From CAVONB01 sp963697205 (lineage in GTDB: Bacteria > Pseudomonadota > Alphaproteobacteria > Rhizobiales > Hyphomicrobiaceae): a stretch of 64,000 nt of DNA. Under the pieces are notes generated by a model that was not told the DNA's origin, did not search any database, and saw only the letters and a list, made by a program, of their open reading frames with translations. This document shows, piece by piece, positions 28,353-37,479 of the stretch (its first letter is position 1; each line of letters opens with the position of its first letter). A program made the position numbers and the translations under genes. The DNA lies in assembly GCA_963697205.1 (NCBI GenBank), contig CAVONB010000005.1:62001-126000 (forward strand), written 5' to 3'.

Positions 28353-29288
28353 TCATTCGCCAGCGGCGATGGCGCGCTCGAGACCATAGACCATCGGCTC
28401 GCGGACCCGCGGCGCCTGCACGACCGTCCAGGCCGTACGGTCGTCGAGCAGAGCACGCGTCACCATGGCGTTGAGACGATGGCCGCCCCGAACCGAGCGA
28501 TAGGCACCCAGGATCGGCAAGCCAGCGAGCGACAGATCGCCGACAGCGTCCAGCATTTTGTGGCGCACGAACTCCTGCGGATAGCGCAGGCCTTCGCGAT
28601 TGAGGATCCGCTCCTCGTCCAGAGCGACCGTGTTGTCGAGAGAGGCACCCAGCGCCAGTCCGGCCTTCCACAGCCGCTCCACGTCGCGCATGAAGCCGAA
28701 CGTGCGGGCGCGGGAGATCTCGTTGCGGAAGACGCCGGGCGTCATTTCGCAGGTCATCTGCTGGCGGCCGATGAGCGGGGTGTCGAATTCGATCTCGACG
28801 TCGACCTTGAAGCCTGCATGCGGAGCGATCTCGCCCCAGCAGTCGCCGTCCTGCACGCGGATCGGCTTGAGAACCTGAAGGAATTGCCGGGGCTCATCCA
28901 ATTCCCGGATACCGACCTCGTCGATCGCTTCGACGAAGGGCGCCGCGCTACCGTCCATGATCGGCACTTCGCGGCTGTCGATCTCGATATAGCAGTTGTC
29001 GACGGCAAGGCCACGCAGCGCGGCCAGAAGATGCTCGACGGTGCCGACCGTAACCCCGGCCTCGTCACCCAGAACCGTGCACAATGTCAGTGACTTAACG
29101 TTATGGACATGAGCGGGAATTTCCGCTGCGATGCCACCGTTGTCGCTGACCAGAAAGCGGAGCCCCGCACCGCTTTCCGCTGGATGCAGGATGACCGAGA
29201 CCGGCTTCCCGCTGTGCACGCCCGTGCCGATAAGTTCGATCTCGCGGGCAAGCGTCGTTTGACGCGCCCCGATGAACCGTTTTGACAT
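28353..29288 (-). CDS. lpxC: UDP-3-O-acyl-N-acetylglucosamine deacetylase
   Basis: 311 aa from the ATG at 29288 (MSKRFIGARQTTLAREI). It performs the committed step of lipid A synthesis, a zinc-dependent deacetylation in the cytosol. Zinc ligands are His in TVEHLLAALRG, and His and Asp in FVRHKMLDAVGDL. GTGVHSGKPV and MDGSAAPFVEAI are family blocks. Length fits. A terminator follows directly. The 286-bp gap to ftsZ upstream shows no gene and may hold a promoter. Confidence 0.97.
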   Translation of the reverse strand: MSKRFIGARQTTLAREIELIGTGVHSGKPVSVILHPAESGAGLRFLVSDNGGIAAEIPAHVHNVKSLTLCTVLGDEAGVTVGTVEHLLAALRGLAVDNCYIEIDSREVPIMDGSAAPFVEAIDEVGIRELDEPRQFLQVLKPIRVQDGDCWGEIAPHAGFKVDVEIEFDTPLIGRQQMTCEMTPGVFRNEISRARTFGFMRDVERLWKAGLALGASLDNTVALDEERILNREGLRYPQEFVRHKMLDAVGDLSLAGLPILGAYRSVRGGHRLNAMVTRALLDDRTAWTVVQAPRVREPMVYGLERAIAAGE

Positions 29289-29574
29289 GATGCGCCGTCC
29301 CTCGAACCCCTGCTCCCTGCGAGCCCTCGCGCTTCTCAACGCAGCGCTCGCCAACCCCCACGGTTCGATTCAACCTACGCGGCTCTTTTTTGTCGACCTT
29401 CGGAGCCCCTCCCTAAGAGGCGCCGCGGTCTTGGCCGGGCCAAATCACGAACCGTTAACCAGAACGATACGCGGCGACCTCAGCAGGCACAAATCACGCT
29501 TTCTTACATTCTGTTACGACGTGTTGCAGTTTGGTACGAGGGGCCTCAAAACATGTGGAAAAGGCACCCCGAAA

Positions 29575-31482
29575 CTAGCGCTTGCGGCCATCGAAAAATC
29601 CAGGAAGATCAACGGGCTCACCGCCGCCGACTGCGCGCTTGGCTGAACCCGCCTGCACACCACTCTGATCCTGTCGAACGGGTGCCTTATGAGGCGCTTT
29701 GCGCGCCTCCTGTGCAGATGCTTTGACAGGTGTTGCATCCGTGCCTGAGGCCGAATCACCCCGCTTGGCGCGTCCGGTGAGTCGCTCGAAGAAGCCGGGC
29801 TTGCGCACGGCTTCGCGCGGCCGCGCGCCCCCCTTGCGATCGCCCTGCGCCGCCGCCCCCCCGCCGCCACCGGCCTCGCCAGCCGCGTTGGGAGCCTTGG
29901 CGCGGAATTCGCGCTGTCCGACCGCCGGAAAATCCTCCAGGTCCGGCATACGGCGCAGCGGACGCCGGATGTCTGCCGGCGCCGCAGGCTGGAAGCCTTG
30001 CGGACCGGTCCCAGGTGCGGTCTGTAGCACGTGGCCCGGATAGGGCCCACCCTGCGGTGGCCCAGCGGCAGGCAGCAGATGCGCAGCAGCCACGAACTGC
30101 GGCAGGCCTTCCTCGACAGTGACGTCGCCCGGCCCCCGCCAAGTCTGCCCAGTGTTGGTCTGCCCGGCGCTGTTCTGCCGAGGATCGAACACCAGCGGCC
30201 CCCCAGCCTGCGGCGGCGCACCCGCGCCTGCACCGGCCTCGCCCTCGAACGCGGCCGACAGCCGCCGTTGCAGCTCCTGTCCCTCGTAGGGATTGGCCGT
30301 CTCTGCGCCACCCGTCGCCTCGGCCGAAGCCACGGCGTTGGCCGGCGTCCCAGGCAGATGCGGCGGAGCGGGCGGATAAGCGGCCCCGCCAGTCGCGTTG
30401 GAGGCAGCAGCGCCCGATGTCGCGGCAGCTGCGGCCCCGCCGGCGGCACTGGCAGCCGGCGGCGGCGGCGCACCAGTCCCGGCCTGTCCGCCGGAAGCCG
30501 GCGCGGTGCCCACAGCGGCCTGGCCCATACCGGAGGCCACGATCGACACGCGCACCCGGCTCTCCAACCCCTCGTCGAACGTCGCGCCCATGATGATGTT
30601 GGCTTCCGGGTCGACCTCCTGGCGGATCCGGCTGGCCGCCTCGTCCACCTCGTACAGCGTCAGGTCGCGCCCGCCCGTGATCGAGATCAGCAGCCCTTTG
30701 GCGCCGCTCAGCGACACGTCGTCCAGCAGCGGATTGGCGATCGCTTCCTCGGCCGCCTCCAGCGCCCGGCGCTCGCCTTCCGCCTCGCCCATGCCCATCA
30801 TCGCGTTACCCATGCCTTCCAGCACGGCACGCACGTCGGCGAAGTCGAGATTGATCAGCCCCTCGCGCACGATCACGTCGACGATGCAGGCGATGCCCGA
30901 GTAGAGCACCTGGTCGGCCAGCACGAACGCCTCGGCGAACGTCGTCTTCTCGTTGGCGATCCGGAACAGGTTCTGATTCGGGATGACGATCAGCGTATCG
31001 ACGTGCTTCTTGAGCTCCACGATACCGGCCTCCGCGACGCGCATGCGCCGCGCACCTTCGAACTGGAACGGCTTGGTCACTATCCCCACCGCCAGCGCCT
31101 TCTCCTCACGCGCGATCCGCGCGATGACGGCGGCGGCGCCGGTACCTGTGCCGCCCCCCATGCCTGCTGCGATGAACACCATGTGCGCGCCCGCGACATG
31201 GCTGCGGATCTCCTCGGCCGCCTCTTCCGCTGCGGCCTCGCCAATCTCCGGCCGCGAACCCGCACCGAGCCCCTCGGTCAGGTGTACGCCGAGCTGGATG
31301 CGATGCTCTGCGCTGGAAGCGAGCAGCGCCTGCGCATCGGTGTTGGCCGCCACGAAGGACACGCCCTGCAGGCCAGTGGCGATCATGTTGTTGATCGCGT
31401 TACCGCCCGCCCCACCGACGCCGATCACGGCGATGCGCGGCTTCAGCTCCCTGAGCTTGGGCAATTTCAAAGTGATGCTCAT
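29575..31482 (-). CDS. ftsZ: Cell division protein FtsZ
   Basis: 635 aa. A tubulin-like GTPase that forms the division ring. GTP-binding core about residues 15-325: FGVGGAGGNAVNNM-type start (VIGVGGAGGNAINNM), tubulin signature GGGTGTGAAAVIARIA, and T7 loop NLDFADVRAVLEG. After it comes a linker of roughly 300 residues rich in Ala, Gly and Pro with long homopolymeric runs. The C-terminal peptide EPVDLPGFFDGRKR docks to FtsA and others. PDLEDFPAVGQREF before it is a conserved alphaproteobacterial linker motif. Start MSITLKLPKL at 31482 was chosen by alignment with other alphaproteobacterial FtsZ; the upstream in-frame extension is unlikely. Confidence 0.97.
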   Translation of the reverse strand: MSITLKLPKLRELKPRIAVIGVGGAGGNAINNMIATGLQGVSFVAANTDAQALLASSAEHRIQLGVHLTEGLGAGSRPEIGEAAAEEAAEEIRSHVAGAHMVFIAAGMGGGTGTGAAAVIARIAREEKALAVGIVTKPFQFEGARRMRVAEAGIVELKKHVDTLIVIPNQNLFRIANEKTTFAEAFVLADQVLYSGIACIVDVIVREGLINLDFADVRAVLEGMGNAMMGMGEAEGERRALEAAEEAIANPLLDDVSLSGAKGLLISITGGRDLTLYEVDEAASRIRQEVDPEANIIMGATFDEGLESRVRVSIVASGMGQAAVGTAPASGGQAGTGAPPPPAASAAGGAAAAATSGAAASNATGGAAYPPAPPHLPGTPANAVASAEATGGAETANPYEGQELQRRLSAAFEGEAGAGAGAPPQAGGPLVFDPRQNSAGQTNTGQTWRGPGDVTVEEGLPQFVAAAHLLPAAGPPQGGPYPGHVLQTAPGTGPQGFQPAAPADIRRPLRRMPDLEDFPAVGQREFRAKAPNAAGEAGGGGGAAAQGDRKGGARPREAVRKPGFFERLTGRAKRGDSASGTDATPVKASAQEARKAPHKAPVRQDQSGVQAGSAKRAVGGGEPVDLPGFFDGRKR

Positions 31483-31549
31483 GGGCCAGCCCATCCTGCC
31501 TTGAAGAGGTCTCGTCGACGCTGGCATTCCCCGCACGAGGGGTCGCCGC

Positions 31550-32824
31550 TCAGAACTCGCGAAGCCACGCACCCACACGCTGCAGATACCCAGACCCCAG
31601 CGTGTCGCGATCCCGGTAGGCGGTGATCGCGACATCGCCCGACGACACGGCAGTCAGAAGACCCACGACCACCGCGAAGGCCGGACTGCAAACGCTGGCG
31701 GGCAATCCGCCGACCGGAACGGGCCGGGCAACACGGACCGGACACCCCAGAACATTGGCCGCATGCTCCGCCAGACCGACCAATTGGGCCGAACCGCCCG
31801 TCAGGACGATATGGCGCGTGGCCAGTGACGCCGCAGGCGCCTGCGCGATGCGCTCCCCAACGAGCCGCAGCAGCAAATCGACGCGCGGCGCGATGATTGA
31901 GCGAACGTGCGCCTTGGTCGTCGTAAACAGCGTCTCCTCGTCTTCGCCCGCACGTGGATACGTAATCGGCTCGCTCTCGTCGGAGCGAGCTGCCACCAGT
32001 GTGCCATAAAGCGCTTTGATTCGCTCGGATTCCGCAAGTGGAGCCGACAGCGCACGGGCGATGTCGATGGTCAGATGATGCCCCCCGACCGCCACCGCAT
32101 CCGTATGCAGAAAATGTCCTTCGGCGAACATGGCGATCGTCGTCGCCCCGCCGCCCATGTCGATCGCGGTCACGCCCAGTTGGCGCTCCTCCCGCGTCGT
32201 CACGGCCACGGCGCCGGCATACGGTGCCGCGATCAGCCCCGCCGTCGTCAGGTGACAGCGCTCCACCGCCAGCAGCAGGTTGCGCACCGGCGCGTCGTCG
32301 GCGGTCACCGCGTGCAGGTCCGCCGTCAGGCGCCCGGCCGCCATCCCGCGCGGATCTTCCACGCCCGCCGCGCCATCGAGCCGGTAGCCCACGCGCGTCA
32401 TGTGCACCAGCGTGCGCCCGTCGCGCTCCGCATAAGCCCGCCCCGCCGTCAGCGCCCGCGCGATGTCGCCGTCGCCGACAATACCGCCGTCGATCGTGGC
32501 ATGCGCCGCGAACGTCGCCGACTTCAGCCGACCGCACGACACCGCGACCACGACCGTGTCCACGCGCACGCCCGCCGCACGCTCGGCCTGGCTGACGGTG
32601 GCGAGGATCGCGGCCTCCGCCGCTTCCATGTCTGTGATCACGCCGGCCTTCACGCCGGCCGAGCGCTGATGGCCGATACCCAGCACCCGCACCCCGGACG
32701 CACCCACCTCGCCGCGCGCGCTTGGCGCGGGTAATGCGACGATAAGGCAGGCGATCTTGCTGCTGCCGATGTCGATCAGACCGATGATCTCGGACCCGCC
32801 CGGGGCGGGCTGCCCAGTCCTCAT
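31550..32824 (-). CDS. ftsA: Cell division protein FtsA
   Basis: 424 aa actin-like ATPase that tethers FtsZ filaments to the membrane. Phosphate-1 motif GLIDIGSSKIACLIV near the N-terminus, the SHS2 (1C) domain after it, GGGATTIAMF as the phosphate-2 block and IVLTGGSAQLVGL as the adenosine block. The C-terminal GSGYLQRVGAWLREF is the amphipathic membrane-targeting helix. The start at 32824 follows GGAGGA at about 11 nt. 67 bp separate it from ftsZ and 22 bp from ftsQ. Confidence 0.96.
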   Translation of the reverse strand: MRTGQPAPGGSEIIGLIDIGSSKIACLIVALPAPSARGEVGASGVRVLGIGHQRSAGVKAGVITDMEAAEAAILATVSQAERAAGVRVDTVVVAVSCGRLKSATFAAHATIDGGIVGDGDIARALTAGRAYAERDGRTLVHMTRVGYRLDGAAGVEDPRGMAAGRLTADLHAVTADDAPVRNLLLAVERCHLTTAGLIAAPYAGAVAVTTREERQLGVTAIDMGGGATTIAMFAEGHFLHTDAVAVGGHHLTIDIARALSAPLAESERIKALYGTLVAARSDESEPITYPRAGEDEETLFTTTKAHVRSIIAPRVDLLLRLVGERIAQAPAASLATRHIVLTGGSAQLVGLAEHAANVLGCPVRVARPVPVGGLPASVCSPAFAVVVGLLTAVSSGDVAITAYRDRDTLGSGYLQRVGAWLREF

Positions 32825-32846
32825 GGCGATGTCCTCCGAAGAATGA

Positions 32847-33908
32847 TCATTGTGCAACCCCAGCGCTGAGGTTGCGCATGCGTGCTTCCGTGGCCCGTCC
32901 CACCGCGCCCGACGCTGGCTCCACGCCACGAATGGCGAGCCGGTCGTGCACCCTGAGGTCGATCACGCGCGGCCCCGCCTCCAGCAGCCGGCTCAGCACG
33001 GCCGTGTCCCCGATGCGCGCCAGCGCCGCGCCCGGCGCCTCCGCGGGCAGTTCCAGCCGACTGCCGTCGTTGAGAACCAGCCGCCAGCGACGCTCGCCCA
33101 CCCGTTCCGCCATCGCCAGACGGGATTCGACGGCGGGGAAGGGATGCAGGGTCTCGTAGAGTTGCACAGCCACGCGCGCGGCGCCCTCGCCCGCCACCCG
33201 CGGCAGATCCAGCACCGCACCCGGCGCCACCGCCGACAACACCCGTCCCGTCCGATCGATCAGATGGCCCTGCGGCCCCCGCAGCCACACCGCGAACGGC
33301 GAGCGTTCGCTCAACGTGATGCGGATGCGGCGTGGAAAAACCCGCGTCACCTCCGCGGTATCGACCCACGGCAGCCGCTCGATGCGCTGGCGCACCGCCC
33401 GGCTGTCGAAACGCACCAGCGAGCGCACGTTGGCGAGGTCGAGCGTATCGAACACGTCGACGTCGGCTGTCGCGCGGTGGCCCGAGATCTCGACCTGCTC
33501 GATCCCGAACCCGGCCATCATCAGGATGCGATCGACCCGCTCGGCAAGCGGCGGCACATCGCGCGTCACCGTCCCGCCGGCCGTCGCGACGAGGAATGCC
33601 AAAGCGCCCGCGGCCGCAGCCGCCGCCATGCCCCAGCGCCCGCCCCGCAGGATGCTGTCCAGCCGCGCCGGCCGGCGTTTGCTGGGCCCCAGCCGGCCCA
33701 GACGAAGCAACCGGGGCAACCGGGAAAGAGGGCTCGAAGCGCCAGGCACACGCAGCCCGCGGCGCGGTTTGGCGGCCCGGACCGCCGGGCCGGATTCGAC
33801 GGCCGCTGCCGAGGACGAAGCTCCGCCGGGCGGTGACGCTTTACGCGCCCGCCGCGAGGGCTTCGAACCTCGGTCTACCTGTTGCAACTCGCGTCCTCGA
33901 CCATCCAT
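32847..33908 (-). CDS. ftsQ: Cell division protein FtsQ
   Basis: 353 aa bitopic membrane protein linking early and late divisome parts. A long basic cytoplasmic N-terminus (about 90 residues), one membrane helix (AAAAAAGALAFLVATAGG), then a POTRA domain (IEQVEISGHRATADVDVFDTL) and the FtsQ beta domain (IERLPWVDTAEVTRVFPRRI, HLIDRTGRVL). It overlaps ddl upstream by 34 bp, pointing to translational coupling. Confidence 0.95.
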   Translation of the reverse strand: MDGRGRELQQVDRGSKPSRRARKASPPGGASSSAAAVESGPAVRAAKPRRGLRVPGASSPLSRLPRLLRLGRLGPSKRRPARLDSILRGGRWGMAAAAAAGALAFLVATAGGTVTRDVPPLAERVDRILMMAGFGIEQVEISGHRATADVDVFDTLDLANVRSLVRFDSRAVRQRIERLPWVDTAEVTRVFPRRIRITLSERSPFAVWLRGPQGHLIDRTGRVLSAVAPGAVLDLPRVAGEGAARVAVQLYETLHPFPAVESRLAMAERVGERRWRLVLNDGSRLELPAEAPGAALARIGDTAVLSRLLEAGPRVIDLRVHDRLAIRGVEPASGAVGRATEARMRNLSAGVAQ

Positions 33909-34822
33909 CTGACCAGCGCACCGAACGACAGGCCGGCATACTGGGCCAACTCGGGCACCAGAGACGTCGGCGTCATTCCAGGCTGGGTGTTGACTTCCAG
34001 GCAGACGAGCTGCCCGGTGCCGCCGGGGTTGTCGTCAAAGCGGAAGTCGGCACGCGAGACACCACGGCAGCCCAGCGCCTGATGCGCCATCACCGTGTAT
34101 TTCCGGACAGCTTGGTAAATTTCTGGTGAAATTTCAGCCGGAAGCACGTGTTTGGAGCCACCATCGCCGTACTTCGCCTCGTAGTCGTAGAAGGCAAGCC
34201 CCCTGAGCGGCACGATATCGATCACCCCGGTTGCCTCGCCACCGATCACCGCGCAGGTCAGTTCGTGCCCCGCCACGAAGCGCTCCACCAGGATCTTGCC
34301 GTCGAGGTCGGGAATACCCGCGATCGCCTCCGGAGGCGCATTGGCCCCGTCGCGCACGATGACGACCCCGACGCTGGACCCCTCCGCAACGGGCTTGGCC
34401 ACGTACGGCGGCGCCATCGCATGCGCCCTCAGCGCCGCGGCCCGGTCCACCAGCAGGCCTTCCGCCACCGGCACCCCGGCCGCCGCCATCACCGCCTTCG
34501 CGCGCTCCTTGTGCATGGCAAGCGCGGAGGCCAGCACACCCGAATGCGTGTAGGGAATGTCGAGGCACTCGAGCAGCCCCTGCATCGCACCGTCCTCGCC
34601 CCAGCGCCCGTGCAGCGCGTTGAAGCAGGCGTCCGGCTTGAGCACCGAAAGCCGTTCCGCAACGTCGCGGCCGACGTCGATGCGGCTCACCGCATAGCCC
34701 TCCTCGACCAGCGCGTCGGCGACGCCGGCCCCGCTCTTCAGGCTCACCTCGCGCTCGGCGGACCGCCCGCCCATCAGCACGGCGACGTGGGTGTACTTGC
34801 GATCGGCGGTAGGCATCGACAT
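33875..34822 (-). CDS. ddl: D-alanine--D-alanine ligase
   Basis: 315 aa ATP-grasp ligase making D-Ala-D-Ala for peptidoglycan precursors. VLMGGRSAEREVSLKSG (N-terminal), FNALHGRWGEDGAMQGLLE, KPVAEGSSVGV (ATP loop) and CLEVNTQPGMTPTSLVPELA (Mg and D-Ala site) are all present. Start at 34822 was chosen because GAGGTT lies 5 nt upstream. A longer in-frame start at 34879 has no such site. Its 3' end overlaps ftsQ. Confidence 0.97.
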   Translation of the reverse strand: MSMPTADRKYTHVAVLMGGRSAEREVSLKSGAGVADALVEEGYAVSRIDVGRDVAERLSVLKPDACFNALHGRWGEDGAMQGLLECLDIPYTHSGVLASALAMHKERAKAVMAAAGVPVAEGLLVDRAAALRAHAMAPPYVAKPVAEGSSVGVVIVRDGANAPPEAIAGIPDLDGKILVERFVAGHELTCAVIGGEATGVIDIVPLRGLAFYDYEAKYGDGGSKHVLPAEISPEIYQAVRKYTVMAHQALGCRGVSRADFRFDDNPGGTGQLVCLEVNTQPGMTPTSLVPELAQYAGLSFGALVRWMVEDASCNR

Positions 34823-34907
34823 GGCAACCTCAAAGCATCCAAGGCCACGCGGCGCACCCCACGTGAGCCCACACTTCAACGCATGAAAGGCCCAACTGCC
34901 CGAAAGC

Positions 34908-35864
34908 TCACGCTTCCGCCAGCGCCTCGCCCACCGCGCGACCGGGCAGCGGCGCCCCGATGCGCTTGATCTCCCACTCCAGTGTCACGCCGGAGTTGGC
35001 CTTGACGCGCGCGCGCACCGTCTCGCCCAGCCGCTCGATGTCCTCGCCCGTCGCGCCCCGATCGTTGATCAGGAAGTTGCAGTGCATCTCCGATACCATC
35101 GCCCCGCCGACCCTGAGGCCTCGGCAGCCCGCGGCGTCGACCAGCTTCCAGGCGCTGTGCCCTGGCGGGTTCTTGAACGTCGAGCCGCCGGTACGCTCGC
35201 GGATCGGCTGGTTCTTCTCGCGGTATTCGGCGACCTCGGCCATGGCCGCGAGGATCGCCGCGGGCGCGCCGGGCGTGCCCTGGTAGAGCGCCTCCGTGAA
35301 GATCCAGTCGTCCGGCACGCCGCAATGGCGATACGTGAAGCCCATGTCGGCCAAAGTCAGCTCGTGGATCGTGCCCGCCGGATCCACGGCGCGCGCCCCG
35401 ATCAGCACGTCCTTCGTCTCCCGACCGTGCGCGCCCGCATTCATGCGCAAGGCGCCGCCGATCGAGCCGGGAATGCCGCGATAGAATTCGAGCCCCGCGA
35501 TCCCCGCGTCCGCCGCGGCCCGCGCAACCTTCACGTCCGGCACCATTGTACCAGCCCTGAGCCGGTGGCCGGGTTCCGCCCGGACCTCACCGAAACCGCG
35601 GCCGAGCCGGATCACGATGCCCGCGACCCCGCCGTCGCGCACCAACAAGTTCGAGCCGAGCCCGATGACGATCACCGGCAGCTCGCGCGGCACACGCCCC
35701 AGCACGTAGGCGAGATCCGCCTCGTCGGCCGGCGTGAACAGCACCTGAGCCGGCCCGCCCGCGCGAAACCACGTGATGTCGGCAAGCGGCGCGTTGGCCG
35801 CAAGTCGCCCGCGCAGCTCGGGCATCGCCGCCTTGAGCGCAGGCGTGATGTCGTCAAAGCTCAT
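34908..35864 (-). CDS. murB: UDP-N-acetylenolpyruvoylglucosamine reductase
   Basis: 318 aa FAD enzyme reducing enolpyruvyl-UDP-GlcNAc to UDP-MurNAc. FAD-domain block GLGSNLLVRDGGVAGIVIRL, GSIGGALRMNAGAHG, YRHCGVPDDWIFTEA, catalytic Ser in TGGSTFKNPPG and SEMHCNFLIN near the end. It is the type II (shorter) form common in alphaproteobacteria. 85 bp before ddl. Confidence 0.96.
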   Translation of the reverse strand: MSFDDITPALKAAMPELRGRLAANAPLADITWFRAGGPAQVLFTPADEADLAYVLGRVPRELPVIVIGLGSNLLVRDGGVAGIVIRLGRGFGEVRAEPGHRLRAGTMVPDVKVARAAADAGIAGLEFYRGIPGSIGGALRMNAGAHGRETKDVLIGARAVDPAGTIHELTLADMGFTYRHCGVPDDWIFTEALYQGTPGAPAAILAAMAEVAEYREKNQPIRERTGGSTFKNPPGHSAWKLVDAAGCRGLRVGGAMVSEMHCNFLINDRGATGEDIERLGETVRARVKANSGVTLEWEIKRIGAPLPGRAVGEALAEA

Positions 35865-35925
35865 GATCGCGCGTCCGCAAGCACCAACCGCACACGGTGC
35901 CGGCGCCGGAAACCGATTACGGCGC

Positions 35926-37368
35926 TCACGCCGCGCCCCCCGCCGACAGCCGCCGCGGCTCTTCCAACAGCCAGTCCGGCAGCCCGTAGGCCCATTCCGT
36001 CGAGACGCCCGCGCCTAGACACACGACCATGTCGCCGGGCTGCGCGAAGCGGCGCAGGATGCCGACCAGCTCCTGCGGCGAGCCGCACGCCACGACCGAG
36101 GGATGCCCGGTACGCCGCACGGCCTCCGCCAGCGCGTGCGTGTTGATGCCCTCGATCGGCACTTCGCCGGCCGTGTAGAGCGGCATCACGATCACACTGT
36201 CGGCATCGCGGAAGCAGGCCGCGAAATCGCCGAACAGGTCGCGCACGCGCGAATAGCGGTGCGGCTCCATCACCGCGATGACGCGCCCGCGCGCGCCCGC
36301 CCGGGCCGCCTTGAGCACGGCGCCGATCTCCGCTGGGTGATGGCCGTAGTCGTCATAGATCGCAACGCCGTTCCACGTACCCGTAGGCTGGAACCGCCGC
36401 TTGACGCCGGAGAACGAGGCGAGCCCTGACCGGATCGCCTCGTCGGCGATGCCCGCTTCACTCGCCACCGCGATCGCCGCCAGGGCATTGAGCGCATTGT
36501 GCGCGCCCGGCAGCGGCACCTCGAGTCCTTCCAGACGCCGCGCCCCGCCCTTGACCCGGCCGCCCAACGCGACGTCGAAGTGCGTGATGTGCGCGTCGAT
36601 CCGGTGTCCCAGCAGGCGGATGTCGGCGCCCTCGCCCGCACCGTAGGTCAGCAACCGCCGCCCGTCACTGCGCAGTGCCAGCCGCTCGATCATGGCCGCC
36701 AGCACGGGATGATCGATGCAGGCGACCGCCAGCCCGTAGAACGGAATTCCCCTGATGAACGTCTCGTATTCCCGGTGCATCGCCTCGACCGTCTTGAAGT
36801 GGTCGAGATGCTCGGGATCGACATTGGTGATGATGCCGACTTCGGTCGGCAGGCGCGTGAAGGTGCCGTCCGATTCGTCGGCCTCCACCACCATCCACTT
36901 GCCGTGACCGAGCCGCGCGTTGGAGCCCCAGGCGTTGATGATGCCGCCCGTGATGACCGTCGGATCCTCGCCCGCCTCCGTAAACAGGTGGCTGACAAGC
37001 GAGGTCGTCGTCGTCTTGCCGTGCGTGCCCGTGACCGAGATCGTCGAATAAAGCCGCATCAGCTCGGCCAGAATCTCCGCGCGACGAATGATCGGCAGGC
37101 CCTTGGCGCGCGCCGCGTCGAACTCCGGATTGCCGGGCTTCACCGCCGTCGAGATGACGATCTGGCGCGCGCCGACGAGATTGACGGGATCGTGCCCGAC
37201 GAACACGCGCACGCCCTTGGCGCGCAGGCGCCGCACGTTGGCGCTGTCCTTCTGGTCGCTGCCCTGGACGGTATAGCCCTTCGCCACCAGGATCTCGGCG
37301 ATGGCGCTCATGCCGATGCCGCCGATGCCGAGGATATGGAACGTCCCGATGTCGCGGGGCATCTGCAT
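35926..37368 (-). CDS. murC: UDP-N-acetylmuramate--L-alanine ligase
   Basis: 480 aa ATP-dependent ligase adding L-Ala to UDP-MurNAc. Rossmann-like UDP site FHILGIGGIGMSAIAEIL, P-loop GTHGKTTTTSLVSH, VVEADESDGTF, VDPEHLDHFKT and IYDDYGHHPAEIGAVLKA. Length fits. Two close ATG codons (37368, 37362) could start it; the first is given. It is 61 bp upstream of murB. Confidence 0.97.
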   Translation of the reverse strand: MQMPRDIGTFHILGIGGIGMSAIAEILVAKGYTVQGSDQKDSANVRRLRAKGVRVFVGHDPVNLVGARQIVISTAVKPGNPEFDAARAKGLPIIRRAEILAELMRLYSTISVTGTHGKTTTTSLVSHLFTEAGEDPTVITGGIINAWGSNARLGHGKWMVVEADESDGTFTRLPTEVGIITNVDPEHLDHFKTVEAMHREYETFIRGIPFYGLAVACIDHPVLAAMIERLALRSDGRRLLTYGAGEGADIRLLGHRIDAHITHFDVALGGRVKGGARRLEGLEVPLPGAHNALNALAAIAVASEAGIADEAIRSGLASFSGVKRRFQPTGTWNGVAIYDDYGHHPAEIGAVLKAARAGARGRVIAVMEPHRYSRVRDLFGDFAACFRDADSVIVMPLYTAGEVPIEGINTHALAEAVRRTGHPSVVACGSPQELVGILRRFAQPGDMVVCLGAGVSTEWAYGLPDWLLEEPRRLSAGGAA

Positions 37369-37479
37369 GGCCGTCGGTTCCCTTCGTTCTGCCGCGCCCG
37401 GATTGCAGCGTCTACGCCGCCCGGACCGCCACCCCTTGCCTTGCGCCGCACGCCCCCGGGCAGCGCCGTTGGTCCCGCT

